A DNA stretch of 33,816 nt from Christensenellaceae bacterium (GCA_012797085.1 JAAZPT010000162.1:1-33816), one strand, 5' to 3'; positions 9,394 to 19,335 are shown, counted from the first letter of the stretch. Numbers and translations are program-made. Notes: generated from the sequence alone by a model not told the origin.

Positions 9394-11388
9394 TTAGTCA
9401 GTAATGGTAACGCCAACGCGCCAATATCCCCTAAAGTTTCCGGCAGTAAGTATAATATCTAAACGTGAACCGGTGGCACCGGTTACATCAATCCAATTTT
9501 GGTTGTCTCCGGAAAACTGCCATTGAAATTGCGGGTTTTCCCCACAGTTAACAGTTTCCGCTGTAAAGCTGATAGAATCGCCAAATTCCAGTTCTTGGTC
9601 AGCCTTAACATTCATATATACACGTACAACGGGAACTTCTTCATCGGAATAGGTGTGGGTGATTGTAACGGGAGCGGACTGTATTAGGGTTAAAGCCCCA
9701 TTCTCATCCTCAGTCACACTTACATTTATGGAATATATGGTTTGATCATACATATAGCCGTTCTGGGGAGCATCTACTACCGCTTGAACATTATATGTAT
9801 ATTCGCCAATTTGTTCTTTAGTAAATACAATATCAGGGAAGTTGAAGCTGTTGCCAACATTATGCACCTGAACGCTTGGTGCACCTTCGCCAATAAGTTG
9901 AGCAGCAAACTGACCATCCTCAACGGTTACGCCATCAACAGCAAGGCCAACAGTTAGAGAGAGGGTTACAGATTCGGGTTCGGCAACTTCTTCTGATTCG
10001 AGGTCTTCCTCGCCATCGGGGTCTTCTGATTCAGGGTCTTCTTCACCGTCGGTTTCTTCTTCTGATTCAGGATCTTCTTCACCGTCGGCTTCTTCTTCTG
10101 ACTCAGGATCTTCTTCGCCGTCGGCTTCTTCTTCTGACTCGGGGTCTTCTTCGCCGTCAGTTTCTTCTTCTGATTCAGGATCTTCTTCACCGTCGGTTTC
10201 TTCTTCACCGTCGGTTTCTTCTTCACCGTCGGTTTCTTCTTCACCGTCGGTTTCTTCTTCTGATTCGGGATCTTCTTCGCCGTCAGTCAACTCCTCAGAT
10301 TCCGGAGTTGCTTCGGGATCAGCTGTTTCTTCTATATCCGGAGTTGCTTCAGGATCAACTGTTTCTTCAGGATTCGAAGTGGCTTCGGGATCAACTGTTT
10401 CCTCGGGAGCCGGCGTTGCTTCGGTATTTTCCTGTGCAATGCGAACAAAGCAAGCCTTAATATATGTAAGACCTGTAATTGGGTTATTAAAATCATATGG
10501 AACTGAAGAATTACCACGTAGTTCCTCGTCTACCTGGTACCAGTGTAAAAATTCTCTGCCGCTTGGAGCTTCAGGGGTTGAATTAGGCTCTTTAACAGGT
10601 TGACCTTTTTCAACAACGGTACTCATCCACTCTTCGCCTTTGGAATCATAAAATCTAACAAGGTATTTAGTAACCACTGTTTCGGATATAAGTACACCGG
10701 GTTCTTCATCAGGTTCTTTCGTTGCTGAAGGAACAGGAGACGGTTTTACATCTTCTGCTTCTGTGCCCTGTTCAGGAACCGGTGTTTCTGATGTTCCTGC
10801 ACCTTCAGAGTCTGCATTTTCCTCAGGAGCTACAGTGTTTTCAGCATCTGCAGTGCTTTCCGGTGCTGCTGTATCAGCCGGTGCCACTGTGTTTTCCGGC
10901 GCTGCTGTATCAGCCGGTGCCACTGTATTTTCCGGCGCTACCGTATTTGCAGGCGCTACCGTATTTGCAGGCGCTGCCGTATTTGCCGGTGCCGCTGTAT
11001 TTTCCGGCGCTGCTGTATTAGCAGGTGCCGCTGTATTTGCCGGTGCTGCTGTATTAGCAGGCGCTGCCGTATTTGCCGGTGCCGCTGTATTAGCAGGTGC
11101 TGCCGTATTTGCCGGTACCGCTGTATTAGCAGGTGCTGCCTGTTGAGTTGTAACAGCATGGGAAACCGGTGTTGTAGCAGCTTCAGATGATGGAAGCTCA
11201 GCTACAGCCGTCGGTTTTGGAGCCGACGTCACTTGAGGAATAGGTGTCTCTTCTGTATTTTTGAGTGTCACATCCGAATCAAAATCAGATGTTGCACCTC
11301 CTGTTGTTATCATCGAAAAAACAAGGGTAAACACAACAAGATTTACCATGATCAAATTAAATAGATTTCTTTTTCTACTCCTAAACAT
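9394..11388 (-). CDS. Secreted low-complexity protein with PANTAA hexapeptide repeats, acidic ETDGEEDPESEE repeats, a Spy0128-like pilin isopeptide domain and a C-terminal Ig-like segment
   Basis: ORF track 9394..11397. The listed TTG start abuts GGAGG, so ATG at 11388 (GGAGG-9 nt-ATG) is preferred. Hydrophobic N-terminus NLIMVNLVVFTLVFSMITTGG. Pilin-like segment FNFPDIVFTKEQIGEYTYNVQAVVD. Confidence 0.85.
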   Translation of the reverse strand: MFRSRKRNLFNLIMVNLVVFTLVFSMITTGGATSDFDSDVTLKNTEETPIPQVTSAPKPTAVAELPSSEAATTPVSHAVTTQQAAPANTAVPANTAAPANTAAPANTAAPANTAAPANTAAPANTAAPENTAAPANTAAPANTVAPANTVAPENTVAPADTAAPENTVAPADTAAPESTADAENTVAPEENADSEGAGTSETPVPEQGTEAEDVKPSPVPSATKEPDEEPGVLISETVVTKYLVRFYDSKGEEWMSTVVEKGQPVKEPNSTPEAPSGREFLHWYQVDEELRGNSSVPYDFNNPITGLTYIKACFVRIAQENTEATPAPEETVDPEATSNPEETVDPEATPDIEETADPEATPESEELTDGEEDPESEEETDGEEETDGEEETDGEEETDGEEDPESEEETDGEEDPESEEEADGEEDPESEEEADGEEDPESEEETDGEEDPESEDPDGEEDLESEEVAEPESVTLSLTVGLAVDGVTVEDGQFAAQLIGEGAPSVQVHNVGNSFNFPDIVFTKEQIGEYTYNVQAVVDAPQNGYMYDQTIYSINVSVTEDENGALTLIQSAPVTITHTYSDEEVPVVRVYMNVKADQELEFGDSISFTAETVNCGENPQFQWQFSGDNQNWIDVTGATGSRLDIILTAGNFRGYWRVGVTITD
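9990..10300 (-). repeat. Acidic tandem repeat encoding E/D-rich units (EEETDGEEDPES)
   Basis: Repeated ttcttcttctgattcaggatcttcttcaccgtcgg units. Confidence 0.9.
10840..11140 (-). repeat. 18-bp tandem repeat encoding (PANTAA)n and variants
   Basis: Direct reading of gcaggtgccgctgtatttgc-type units. Peptide PANTAAPANTAAPANTAA... with PENTVA/PADTAA variants at the C-terminal side. Confidence 0.9.
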
Positions 11389-12389
11389 TAGTAGCAACCT
11401 CCAAATACTTTTAAACTAAATTTTTGCGAAATTCGTCGATATTAGTCAATAGTATATTATACGAAACAGTTATCATTTGTCAACACTTTTTTAACAATTT
11501 TTAATATTTTATAGGATTTTTATATTTTTTTGTTGAATTTCTAAAAATTTTTTGTCAAAAAAATAACCATTTAAGCTATTATAGCAATTGAGTTTTCTTT
11601 GACTTTTTAAAAGGCAAAGCGCTACATGCCTTGTATTTGTACGGATACAGCCGATATTTCGTCAAAATTCCACATTAAAAATTTCTAATTTTAACAAACT
11701 TAAAATATTTCTAATTTATTAAGTTTTCTTAATTAAAAATTATTTAATTTTAATAAGTTTCAGAATTTTTGCAAAATTTTCAATATGTAGTTCTTTGTTT
11801 TTTTCTATATACTACATATAGTTCTTTTTTTAAATATTCTACATGTAGCTTTTTTTATATAGTTGTAAAGTAAATATATTTTTCCACATCAATAAAAACA
11901 ACCCTATTAGAAAATGCTTTATTGGCTTGCTAAAGTCTAACAAAAAATAGCCGTCAATACTTAATGGTATTAACAGCTACCTTGTATACCTGCCCCCCCG
12001 AGTGTATATCTAGTATTACATAATATATATGTAGAAATAAATGCACTATAAAAACTACTATATGTAGTTTTGTCCCTTAATTTTAATTTTTTAATAAAAT
12101 TTTTAGTGTTCTTTCTATATAATATATAGAATAATATATAGAAATTATAAAAAACTAAAAATCACCCCTAAACATCGAGAGCGAAATCCGTATTAAATGA
12201 TTACTATAATATTTCGGGTTTGAATTTACCATGGGGATTTTGTAGTACTGTATATTTTTAGTTTTGAGCTCAAAATAAATCGTTTTTTGCTATTTTCTGT
12301 TATTCCTTCAGTATAAACAAAAACTTTTTCTGTTGAATTATATAAACTCAAAGGTTTCAACAACCCATTTGATATTTAAAGCAATAATA

Positions 12390-13340
12390 TCATCCTTGAT
12401 TTTTAGCTTTTTGTGCGCTGCTTATAGTTTCTTCCATTAACAATTTAAGCTGAAAATCAGCATCTTTCAAGCGTTCAAGTTCTGTGAGTATGTTTTCTCC
12501 CTCTTCGGCAGCAAGGCCTTTACCATCTTTTAGAGCCTGTTCGGTTTTGCCCATTACTTCCACTGTACGTTGGGCGGCTTCACGATAGGCACCTAAAGCT
12601 TCCTGCTGTTGCTTAATGTTCAGGGCCAGGGCTAACTGGCTTTTCCATAAGGGAAGAGCAACTTCCGTTATCTGTTTGAGCTTTTCAACCACCAGCTTTT
12701 GGTTATGCTGAGTTAAGCGAATTTGCACGGCTAACTGTAGGCTTACGGTTTTTGATTGCCTCAATTGATTAAGACGCTCTGAAAACAAAAAGGACTCTTG
12801 TTTATCTTGTATTGATTTTTCCTGTTGTGCAATGGCTAAAGCTTGCTCTCCTATTATAATTTTGCGTTCCAAAGCACGGTAATATTTCAGGTTGCTATCA
12901 TATAGAGTATCTAAAAGCCCAATTTCCTTCAGCAGTGCTAACCTTGCCATGCCTATTTGATTGGACAAACGATCCACCATAAAGGTAATTTCGGTATAAT
13001 CCCGCCGTAAATTGTTATACTTTCTTTTATTTGAGGAAAAAAGCTTAGCAAAAAAGCCCTTGGACGAGCCGAGGGAAACAATATCAAGGCTTGCAATCTG
13101 TTCCTGTAAATCGTTTATTGCAGCCACTGCATCCTCAAGGGCCGTACCGGAGGCTCTTTTAAGCAACATATCGGATACATCGCTCAATTCGCGCTGTTCT
13201 TGAGCGCCAAAAGCTGAAATAGTAAGAGAATCCTTTATGTTAATATTCTTTGCTTGCAAAACAAGCTCTTGTTTTTCTTCAGAAGAAAATTGAGTTTCAA
13301 AATCCCTAGCAATTTGAGCAGGATCAAAGGCTTGCTCCAT
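12390..13340 (-). CDS. TelA/KlaA-like toxic anion resistance family protein
   Basis: 316 aa, helical. NKRKYNNLRRDYTEITFMVDRLSNQIGMARLALLKEIGLLDTLYDSNLKYYRALERKIIIGEQAL resembles TelA/YaaN. Next to an XpaC-like gene. Confidence 0.8.
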   Translation of the reverse strand: MEQAFDPAQIARDFETQFSSEEKQELVLQAKNINIKDSLTISAFGAQEQRELSDVSDMLLKRASGTALEDAVAAINDLQEQIASLDIVSLGSSKGFFAKLFSSNKRKYNNLRRDYTEITFMVDRLSNQIGMARLALLKEIGLLDTLYDSNLKYYRALERKIIIGEQALAIAQQEKSIQDKQESFLFSERLNQLRQSKTVSLQLAVQIRLTQHNQKLVVEKLKQITEVALPLWKSQLALALNIKQQQEALGAYREAAQRTVEVMGKTEQALKDGKGLAAEEGENILTELERLKDADFQLKLLMEETISSAQKAKNQG

Positions 13341-13343
13341 TTT

Positions 13344-14405
13344 TTAATGCTCCAGGGACTTTATAAGTTTATCCATTACCTGAGAATCCGGCATTTGAAT
13401 AATCTGTGCTACAAGGGGTGCAACACCCGGCACGGCTATATTTGATACGTCCATATTGGCAGCACTTATGCCCGTGCGAAAACCATGCTTTTTCCATGCC
13501 AAATCCTGTATTTCCGGTGAAAGTAGCGCCTCCAAACCGATCTTTCCCTTTTCGTTAAGGGCAATATATACATGGCTGGACCATACTGTAGGCACAGGAT
13601 ATAACAGCACAACATCATCCTTTATTTGCTTATAGTCTTCAGGGTTGGTATGAGCAAATTCCAATATTTGGCTTTCATAACCTGCCACCAAGGGCCTTGC
13701 CCCAACGCCGGTTTTTAAAAACTGACTGAATATATCTGCAGAGCTCGTTTCCATATACCCCAAGCGTTCAATTAAAGCTTTAAGCCTTGGAATAACTTCG
13801 TTAACGCGATCCAATGTAACCACATTGCCGTCATTTATCATGTTGGCCAAAAGGCCTGCAAACATGTTACCTGAATTTGATTTTGTAGGGTTGGTGGTTG
13901 ATACAAGTACAGGCCCATATAAAGGTAGACCCAGACTCTCCCAACGCTCGCCTTGTTCCAGCACAGGCAGGAAGGCTTTCATATCCAGATAATGTACTCC
14001 ATCCTTCTTAGTTACATAACCGGCCTTAATTAAGGCATCCGAAACCATTTGCCTTGTATACAGCACAATAGGAGTGTTGAATACAATTTCGCTTTGTGGT
14101 GGTTTTCCATAGGTTTTTTCATATAATTCAAGCGCTGTTTGGCTGGAGGGCCAAAGGTAGTCCCTGCCCCCGTGGTCCAAACGAATCATATCCAACGATC
14201 CGGCTTTTTGATAATTCAAGGTCAATTTTTTCTTGTTCATCAAAATCTTTTTCACTTCCGGGTCATCTACCAAGCCAATCTTTTCACCACCGATATAACC
14301 TGTTATATCTACCTGTTCTCCCTGCCTGCCTTGAAACCAGGAATAAGCCCCGGCTACAAGTATTACAAGCACTAACAGCAACAATCCCCAATGTTTTGTT
14401 TTCAC
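13344..14405 (-). CDS. Extracellular solute-binding-like protein with N-terminal membrane anchor
   Basis: 353 aa. N-terminal TM helix; DYLWPSSQTAL, TTNPTKSNSG and KKHGFRTGI motifs parallel the SBP part of the 539-aa VWA protein in the same operon. Confidence 0.65.
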   Translation of the reverse strand: MKTKHWGLLLLVLVILVAGAYSWFQGRQGEQVDITGYIGGEKIGLVDDPEVKKILMNKKKLTLNYQKAGSLDMIRLDHGGRDYLWPSSQTALELYEKTYGKPPQSEIVFNTPIVLYTRQMVSDALIKAGYVTKKDGVHYLDMKAFLPVLEQGERWESLGLPLYGPVLVSTTNPTKSNSGNMFAGLLANMINDGNVVTLDRVNEVIPRLKALIERLGYMETSSADIFSQFLKTGVGARPLVAGYESQILEFAHTNPEDYKQIKDDVVLLYPVPTVWSSHVYIALNEKGKIGLEALLSPEIQDLAWKKHGFRTGISAANMDVSNIAVPGVAPLVAQIIQMPDSQVMDKLIKSLEH

Positions 14406-15010
14406 AGTCCTTCCTCCAGATGTAGTGTTTTCTCCAACAAGTTAATATCTGCCTCCACATCCATTACTTCATTCTGCATAAGCTTGTTAAACTGTTTCAT
14501 AAAGGCATCATGAAGTATATCCAAGGCCCGAGCCGTCTCAGGAGTTAAGCTCTGCACCTGTGGACTATCCGGATTGGAAGCGATAAGGTTCATATATTTA
14601 TTAAGAATGTTTGCGCCGGTATCCAGGTAAAAGCTGAAAAAACGCCTTGCGGAAGAAATCTTCTTGGGGTTGTTATCCAAATAAGTAAGCAAGCGATTTC
14701 CAAGCTCATGCAATTTTTTTGCCTTCTCGCTAATATCAGCATCCAAGCTGAGTTGGGATGCCTTGTATATTACCTGCATATCATCATGGGCATCGGACAT
14801 TATTTGCAGCAATTCCTGCCCTCCCTTAATATTATCTACAGGAGTGTTTCCTATGCGCTTAACAGGCTTAGTAAACAAAAATACCGCCCCATATATCAAA
14901 ACGGCAATTAGCCCGCTCACTATAATATGCCAATCGGCTTTAAAATATAGCAATGCAAAAACTATAATTCCTGCCAGAAAAGATATAAAGCTACGAAAGT
15001 TTTCTTTCAT
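14402..15010 (-). CDS. XpaC-like (5-bromo-4-chloroindolyl phosphate hydrolysis family) membrane protein
   Basis: 202 aa. Two N-terminal TM helices then a helical domain. Adjacent to TelA-like gene, as in known xpaC-yaaN pairs. Confidence 0.65.
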   Translation of the reverse strand: MKENFRSFISFLAGIIVFALLYFKADWHIIVSGLIAVLIYGAVFLFTKPVKRIGNTPVDNIKGGQELLQIMSDAHDDMQVIYKASQLSLDADISEKAKKLHELGNRLLTYLDNNPKKISSARRFFSFYLDTGANILNKYMNLIASNPDSPQVQSLTPETARALDILHDAFMKQFNKLMQNEVMDVEADINLLEKTLHLEEGL

Positions 15011-15026
15011 TTATACGCTCCTATTA

Positions 15027-16646
15027 TCAGTTATAGCCTTTAACTTTTTTAAAGGCGTCTATAAGATTCTTATCACCGTCAAAAACCCGCGCATGGGTCC
15101 ATTCCGCTAATTTGTTCAGAGTTTTTACATCCGCATCACCGAAGGAAATACAGAAGACGGGTACATCCTGCCCATGCTTATTATAGCTTCTTAAGAAGTC
15201 ATCTATGCTCATGCTGCCGTTGGCCTGGCCGTCTGTCATAACTATTATGGCCGGGGTATAGTTTTGAAGGTCATAACCCGCAACTATATCAAGGGCTTTA
15301 TCAAGGGCTTCAAACATGGAAGTTCCGCCACCCGGCTTTTCCTTGGATACTACAGTGTAAAGTTTTTCGATATCACTATTGCCTGTTTCTTTGCTTATGC
15401 TTATTATGTCACTACTAAAAAGAATTACAATGTTTTCTTCCTGTTGGGAAGCCTGCAGCAAGTTTTTAGCCGCCCTGTCCTGTAAAAGTATTTCTCCCAT
15501 GGCATCCTTTAGTTTTTCACTCGGATCACCATACATTGAGCCGGAAAAGTCCAAAACATACACCGTTAAAGAAGGCTTACGAAACTCGGTTTGATATAAG
15601 TTGAGAGCTTCCCAAAGCACATCGCTGTCGGGCATACGTATGGGTGATAGAATATTTTGAGTGTCGGCGCCCCATTCCTTTCGCCATACATTAAGGTTTT
15701 CTGGAAGTATACCCGCATAGCCCGTACGGCGACCATATTTTTGAATATCTGCCTGTATTTCGCTTGACATAAGAAAATCACGCAATTTTAAGAAAGCCTC
15801 TTCTTTTTTCTTATCACCCTGGTCTACATAGCCAAGGGGTGCATCGGATATGGAAAGTCCGTCATAGGGATATACCAAGTGCAAGGGTTCCCTCCCCTGT
15901 TTTAAAAGCTCCTCATTGGTGCTGAGAATAAGGCTTTCATAGTTGACCATGGCATCAAAGTCCCCTTCTAAAAACAGGGTTTTAAGCCACTCGCTGCTGC
16001 CGGAGGAACGGTCCACACCCTTGAGCAATGCCTGTATATCCGCCCTGAGCCCTTCCTGCTTAAGGCTTTCCGAAGTAATAATTTCAGGATTATCCAACAG
16101 AGCATATAAAAAGCCGATATAAGCCGAACAACCGGAGTTTGACTGTGTAGCACTGGTCATACAGAAGGACAGCTTTCCGTTTTGAATTTGATTAAGAATA
16201 TCCCGCACGGATACCTGTGTACCAACAAAGCCCAATTCCTTAGCCAAGGACTCCTTGATACCGAATACAACAGGAGTTATTGAAACGGACTCCATATACT
16301 TTACCCTATGCTTTGTATCCCCAATGGAAATCCACATGCTGTTAGCCGGCCATACCGCATCATAGGGTATATTATCTTGGCCCAATATTCTGGAAATTTC
16401 CACAGAGCCCTGATACTTCATATCAAGGGCAATTTTGTTTTCCTTGGAAAAGCGTTGCAACAAGGGTTCCAACTCTTTATTTTCAGAGCCGGATACAATG
16501 CGTAACGTTACCGGATAATTGCTTTCCCCTATAGTAGGGTTGCCGGTAGTTTCCTTTTTATCATCTGTACAGGAACTTAGGCACAAGGCTAAAGCTAAAA
16601 GTATAATAAAGATTTTTGAAATTTTTTTAATTGAATTAATTTTCAT
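15027..16646 (-). CDS. Lipoprotein: solute-binding-like domain fused to a C-terminal VWA domain
   Basis: 539 aa. Lipobox LALCLSSC; SBP-like middle; VWA MIDAS motif DFSGSMYGDP and VMTDGQAN. RBS GGAGGGG before ATG. Confidence 0.85.
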   Translation of the reverse strand: MKINSIKKISKIFIILLALALCLSSCTDDKKETTGNPTIGESNYPVTLRIVSGSENKELEPLLQRFSKENKIALDMKYQGSVEISRILGQDNIPYDAVWPANSMWISIGDTKHRVKYMESVSITPVVFGIKESLAKELGFVGTQVSVRDILNQIQNGKLSFCMTSATQSNSGCSAYIGFLYALLDNPEIITSESLKQEGLRADIQALLKGVDRSSGSSEWLKTLFLEGDFDAMVNYESLILSTNEELLKQGREPLHLVYPYDGLSISDAPLGYVDQGDKKKEEAFLKLRDFLMSSEIQADIQKYGRRTGYAGILPENLNVWRKEWGADTQNILSPIRMPDSDVLWEALNLYQTEFRKPSLTVYVLDFSGSMYGDPSEKLKDAMGEILLQDRAAKNLLQASQQEENIVILFSSDIISISKETGNSDIEKLYTVVSKEKPGGGTSMFEALDKALDIVAGYDLQNYTPAIIVMTDGQANGSMSIDDFLRSYNKHGQDVPVFCISFGDADVKTLNKLAEWTHARVFDGDKNLIDAFKKVKGYN

Positions 16647-16777
16647 GTTTTCCCCTCCAGGCGCTTTATACGCCCATATTGTCTTTTTTATTATAACATA
16701 AATCTATATTGCATTATAATAATAAGCTATAAAATTAAAATAAAATACATTAAAAACAGATTATAATTTTCTAATAA

Positions 16778-17161
16778 TCACCAAAGCCATGTCCATACTA
16801 TTGTAAAAACATTAAGGACCAAACTTAATACTATCAGCATTCTATCAAATAATCCGCTATAACCGGCAACCCCGAAAATATTAATTATAAATAGTATAAT
16901 AGCGCTGATTATTCCGGCCCATTTGGCAAAACCTTGGGGCAAGAAAACCATAGTAAGGGCCATTAGTATAGGAATTAACATCATAATAGCCGCCATCATT
17001 AAATGGGTTTGGGTCATGGGCTTTCCATCAATATATGCCGCTGCTTGACCTTTTTCGTATAGGCGCAGCACATCTCCAAGAAGGTACATAAGCATCAATG
17101 CTATCCAACATACCGCCAGTTGAATGCGTCTAGGGTCCATGGGAACAATATTTTGCATCAT
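16778..17161 (-). CDS. DUF6326-like small integral membrane protein
   Basis: 127 aa, four predicted hydrophobic segments, start MDPRRIQLAVCWIALMLMYLLGDVLRLYEKG. Start overlaps the upstream gene stop. Confidence 0.55.
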   Translation of the reverse strand: MMQNIVPMDPRRIQLAVCWIALMLMYLLGDVLRLYEKGQAAAYIDGKPMTQTHLMMAAIMMLIPILMALTMVFLPQGFAKWAGIISAIILFIINIFGVAGYSGLFDRMLIVLSLVLNVFTIVWTWLW

Positions 17162-18138
17162 TTAAATTCCTCCTCATACATATTTATAAGCACACTGCCT
17201 CGTTTATGACCCGTATCCACAATACGGTGGGCTTCCCGTATTTCTTTAAATGGTAATATATTATTTATAACGGCTTTGAGCTTTCCTTCTTCAAACCATT
17301 TTGCCAAGCGCTCTACCTGCTGACGGTTTTCCTTGGAAACATCACTGCCGCAAACATTAATAAAACTGCCATCAGCCTTGAGAGCCTTATTCGCCTGAGT
17401 TTTATTCAGCTTGCCAACGGTGTCCATAATAATATCATATTGAACATCGGGATTAAATATTTTGCCCGAAGTGTAATCAATAAAATGATTTGCACCAAGT
17501 TCAAGTACCAAAGCCTTATTTTTATCACTGGCAACTCCTGTTACATTAAGCCCCATGTTTTTTGCAATTTGTACAGCCATACTGCCTACCGCTCCTGCTG
17601 CACCGTTTATTAAAATAGACTCGCCCTTCTTTGCTCCGTGTTTTTCCAGAAAATAAAGGGCGGTGTTGCCTCCAAAGGGAAGGGCCGCAGCCTCATCAAA
17701 ATCCATAGATTGCGGCATAAGAGCCATAGCACTTGAGGCCGGAACAGCAACATATTGAGCATGACAACCATAGCTCATGCCGGGAGAGGAGCCGAAAACC
17801 GCATCCCCTACTTTAAAAGAATTTACTTCCGAACTTGTTGCAACTACTGTACCTGAAAATACCGTGCCCAATATCGGCTGACGGGGTTTACGAAACCCTA
17901 AAGCCAACCTCATCAATGTTTTAAGTGGTTCTTTCGCAAGCAAACTCCTTGTTCTAACATCCGCGGAGTTTACAGCACTGACCTCAACCCGAACCATCAC
18001 CATATTCGGCTTTAAAATCGGTAGAGGAACTTCTTTGATTTCTATTACTTCTGGCCCGCCGTAGCCTGTAACTAAGGCTGCCAACATTCGTTCCGGCAAG
18101 TCGTTTTTATTCATTGTTTTTTTCTCCTTTTTACTCAA
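17158..18138 (-). CDS. NAD(P)-dependent alcohol dehydrogenase / quinone oxidoreductase (MDR family)
   Basis: 326 aa. GYGGPEVIEIKEVPLP, ILINGAAGAVGSMAVQIAKNMG and LPFGGNTALYFL are characteristic MDR motifs. Confidence 0.9.
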   Translation of the reverse strand: MSKKEKKTMNKNDLPERMLAALVTGYGGPEVIEIKEVPLPILKPNMVMVRVEVSAVNSADVRTRSLLAKEPLKTLMRLALGFRKPRQPILGTVFSGTVVATSSEVNSFKVGDAVFGSSPGMSYGCHAQYVAVPASSAMALMPQSMDFDEAAALPFGGNTALYFLEKHGAKKGESILINGAAGAVGSMAVQIAKNMGLNVTGVASDKNKALVLELGANHFIDYTSGKIFNPDVQYDIIMDTVGKLNKTQANKALKADGSFINVCGSDVSKENRQQVERLAKWFEEGKLKAVINNILPFKEIREAHRIVDTGHKRGSVLINMYEEEFK

Positions 18139-18219
18139 AGTAAAACATCTTTTAAGGAACTTTATACCTTTGCGATAACAAAAGTAGGCAAGAAGTCTTT
18201 TAGTATCACAATATGTTTG

Positions 18220-19335
18220 TTAGTTATCTACCTTTAAATGTTTGTCAAAAAACTCCAAGGCTGCCTGATTTATTTGCCTTAAACCATCCTCCCCCGATAA
18301 TGTATAATTGCCGCCGATAATTTTGCAAAATAGGGGAGACTGTTGAACCAAATCGGTAAGGGTAAAATGGTTGGCGCCTTCAATGTGCAAGTAGTCCAGT
18401 TTATCATTATGTACCATATGTTTTTTGTTTTGGGCATACTTATGGTCCTTTTCCACCAAGGGCATGCCGGAATCACTGTATATATTCAAAATAGCTGCAT
18501 CATAGGGGGCTTGATTCCAGGTAAAATCTCCCTCCGAAACGCCGATAATATCTGCTAAGTAAGGGGATTCCAACACCAAGGCCGCCTTAATGTCAGGCCT
18601 TAAGCGAGCAACACCCAGGGCTGCACTTCCTCCCAAGGAATGCCCGCTTACACCGATTATATCAGGGGATATTATTGCAAAGGCTTTTTCTCCATTCATT
18701 GCCCTGTCTTTTAGATAATTTATTGCAGCATCTATATCCTTAACACGAATATCCATCCAACTCTGAAAACATTTAAAAGAGTTTTCAATATCCTTATGAG
18801 AATTCTCCCCCATCATTTCCTTGAAATATTCTCCATCCATCCAAGCCTTATGCCCATTTATTCTTGTAAACAGCGCTTGATAGGTATGATCCAAACTGGC
18901 CACAGCATAGCCGTGGCTGGCCAGCTCTGAAAACATGGAAACATTGCTTGTTTTGGAGCTTATGCCTCCATGGGAAAACATTATCAATGGCACGGAACGG
19001 TCGGCAATTTTATCGGACACAGGATAATAATAATCCATTACCAGAGTTCGATTTTTCTCAGGATGATACGGATCCTTACGGTCAGGCTGGGTAAACTGTA
19101 TTGTTTTAACCTGATAATCATAGGGCCCGCTTACCGGAACAGGCGGATAAAAGGGAAAAAATATTACAGTTAATATCAACAATATGGAAACTGACCATCC
19201 TAATATATAAACAACTTTTCGCTGCCAATTTTTTTGAATTATTTTGCTCTTTTTAATATTTGTTAATACAAAAAGAATTATAATTACAATAATTAAAAAC
19301 AGGTAGTTAATGAGACGCATTTTTTCTCCTTCCAA
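18220..19335 (-). CDS. Alpha/beta hydrolase, PAF-acetylhydrolase-like
   Basis: 371 aa. TM N-terminus; MFSHGG oxyanion region and GVSGHSLGGSAAL nucleophile elbow. Confidence 0.85.
   Translation of the reverse strand: MEGEKMRLINYLFLIIVIIILFVLTNIKKSKIIQKNWQRKVVYILGWSVSILLILTVIFFPFYPPVPVSGPYDYQVKTIQFTQPDRKDPYHPEKNRTLVMDYYYPVSDKIADRSVPLIMFSHGGISSKTSNVSMFSELASHGYAVASLDHTYQALFTRINGHKAWMDGEYFKEMMGENSHKDIENSFKCFQSWMDIRVKDIDAAINYLKDRAMNGEKAFAIISPDIIGVSGHSLGGSAALGVARLRPDIKAALVLESPYLADIIGVSEGDFTWNQAPYDAAILNIYSDSGMPLVEKDHKYAQNKKHMVHNDKLDYLHIEGANHFTLTDLVQQSPLFCKIIGGNYTLSGEDGLRQINQAALEFFDKHLKVDN

Noticed and set aside
9966-10244. Lysine-rich ORF MKKKPTVKKKPTVKK...
   Set aside because: Alternative frame of the acidic repeat; low-complexity artefact.
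10722-11159. Repetitive ORFs at 10722..11021 (+), 10763..11146 (+) and 10956..11159 (-), e.g. AGAAVFAGAAV
   Set aside because: Alternative-frame reads of the 18-bp PANTAA tandem repeat; no RBS and no independent support.
11605-11660. Possible GEMM (c-di-GMP-I) riboswitch on the plus strand (GCAAAGC...GCCGA)
   Set aside because: Only short matches; the P1 and tetraloop/receptor parts cannot be drawn and the strand is opposite to the adhesin operon.
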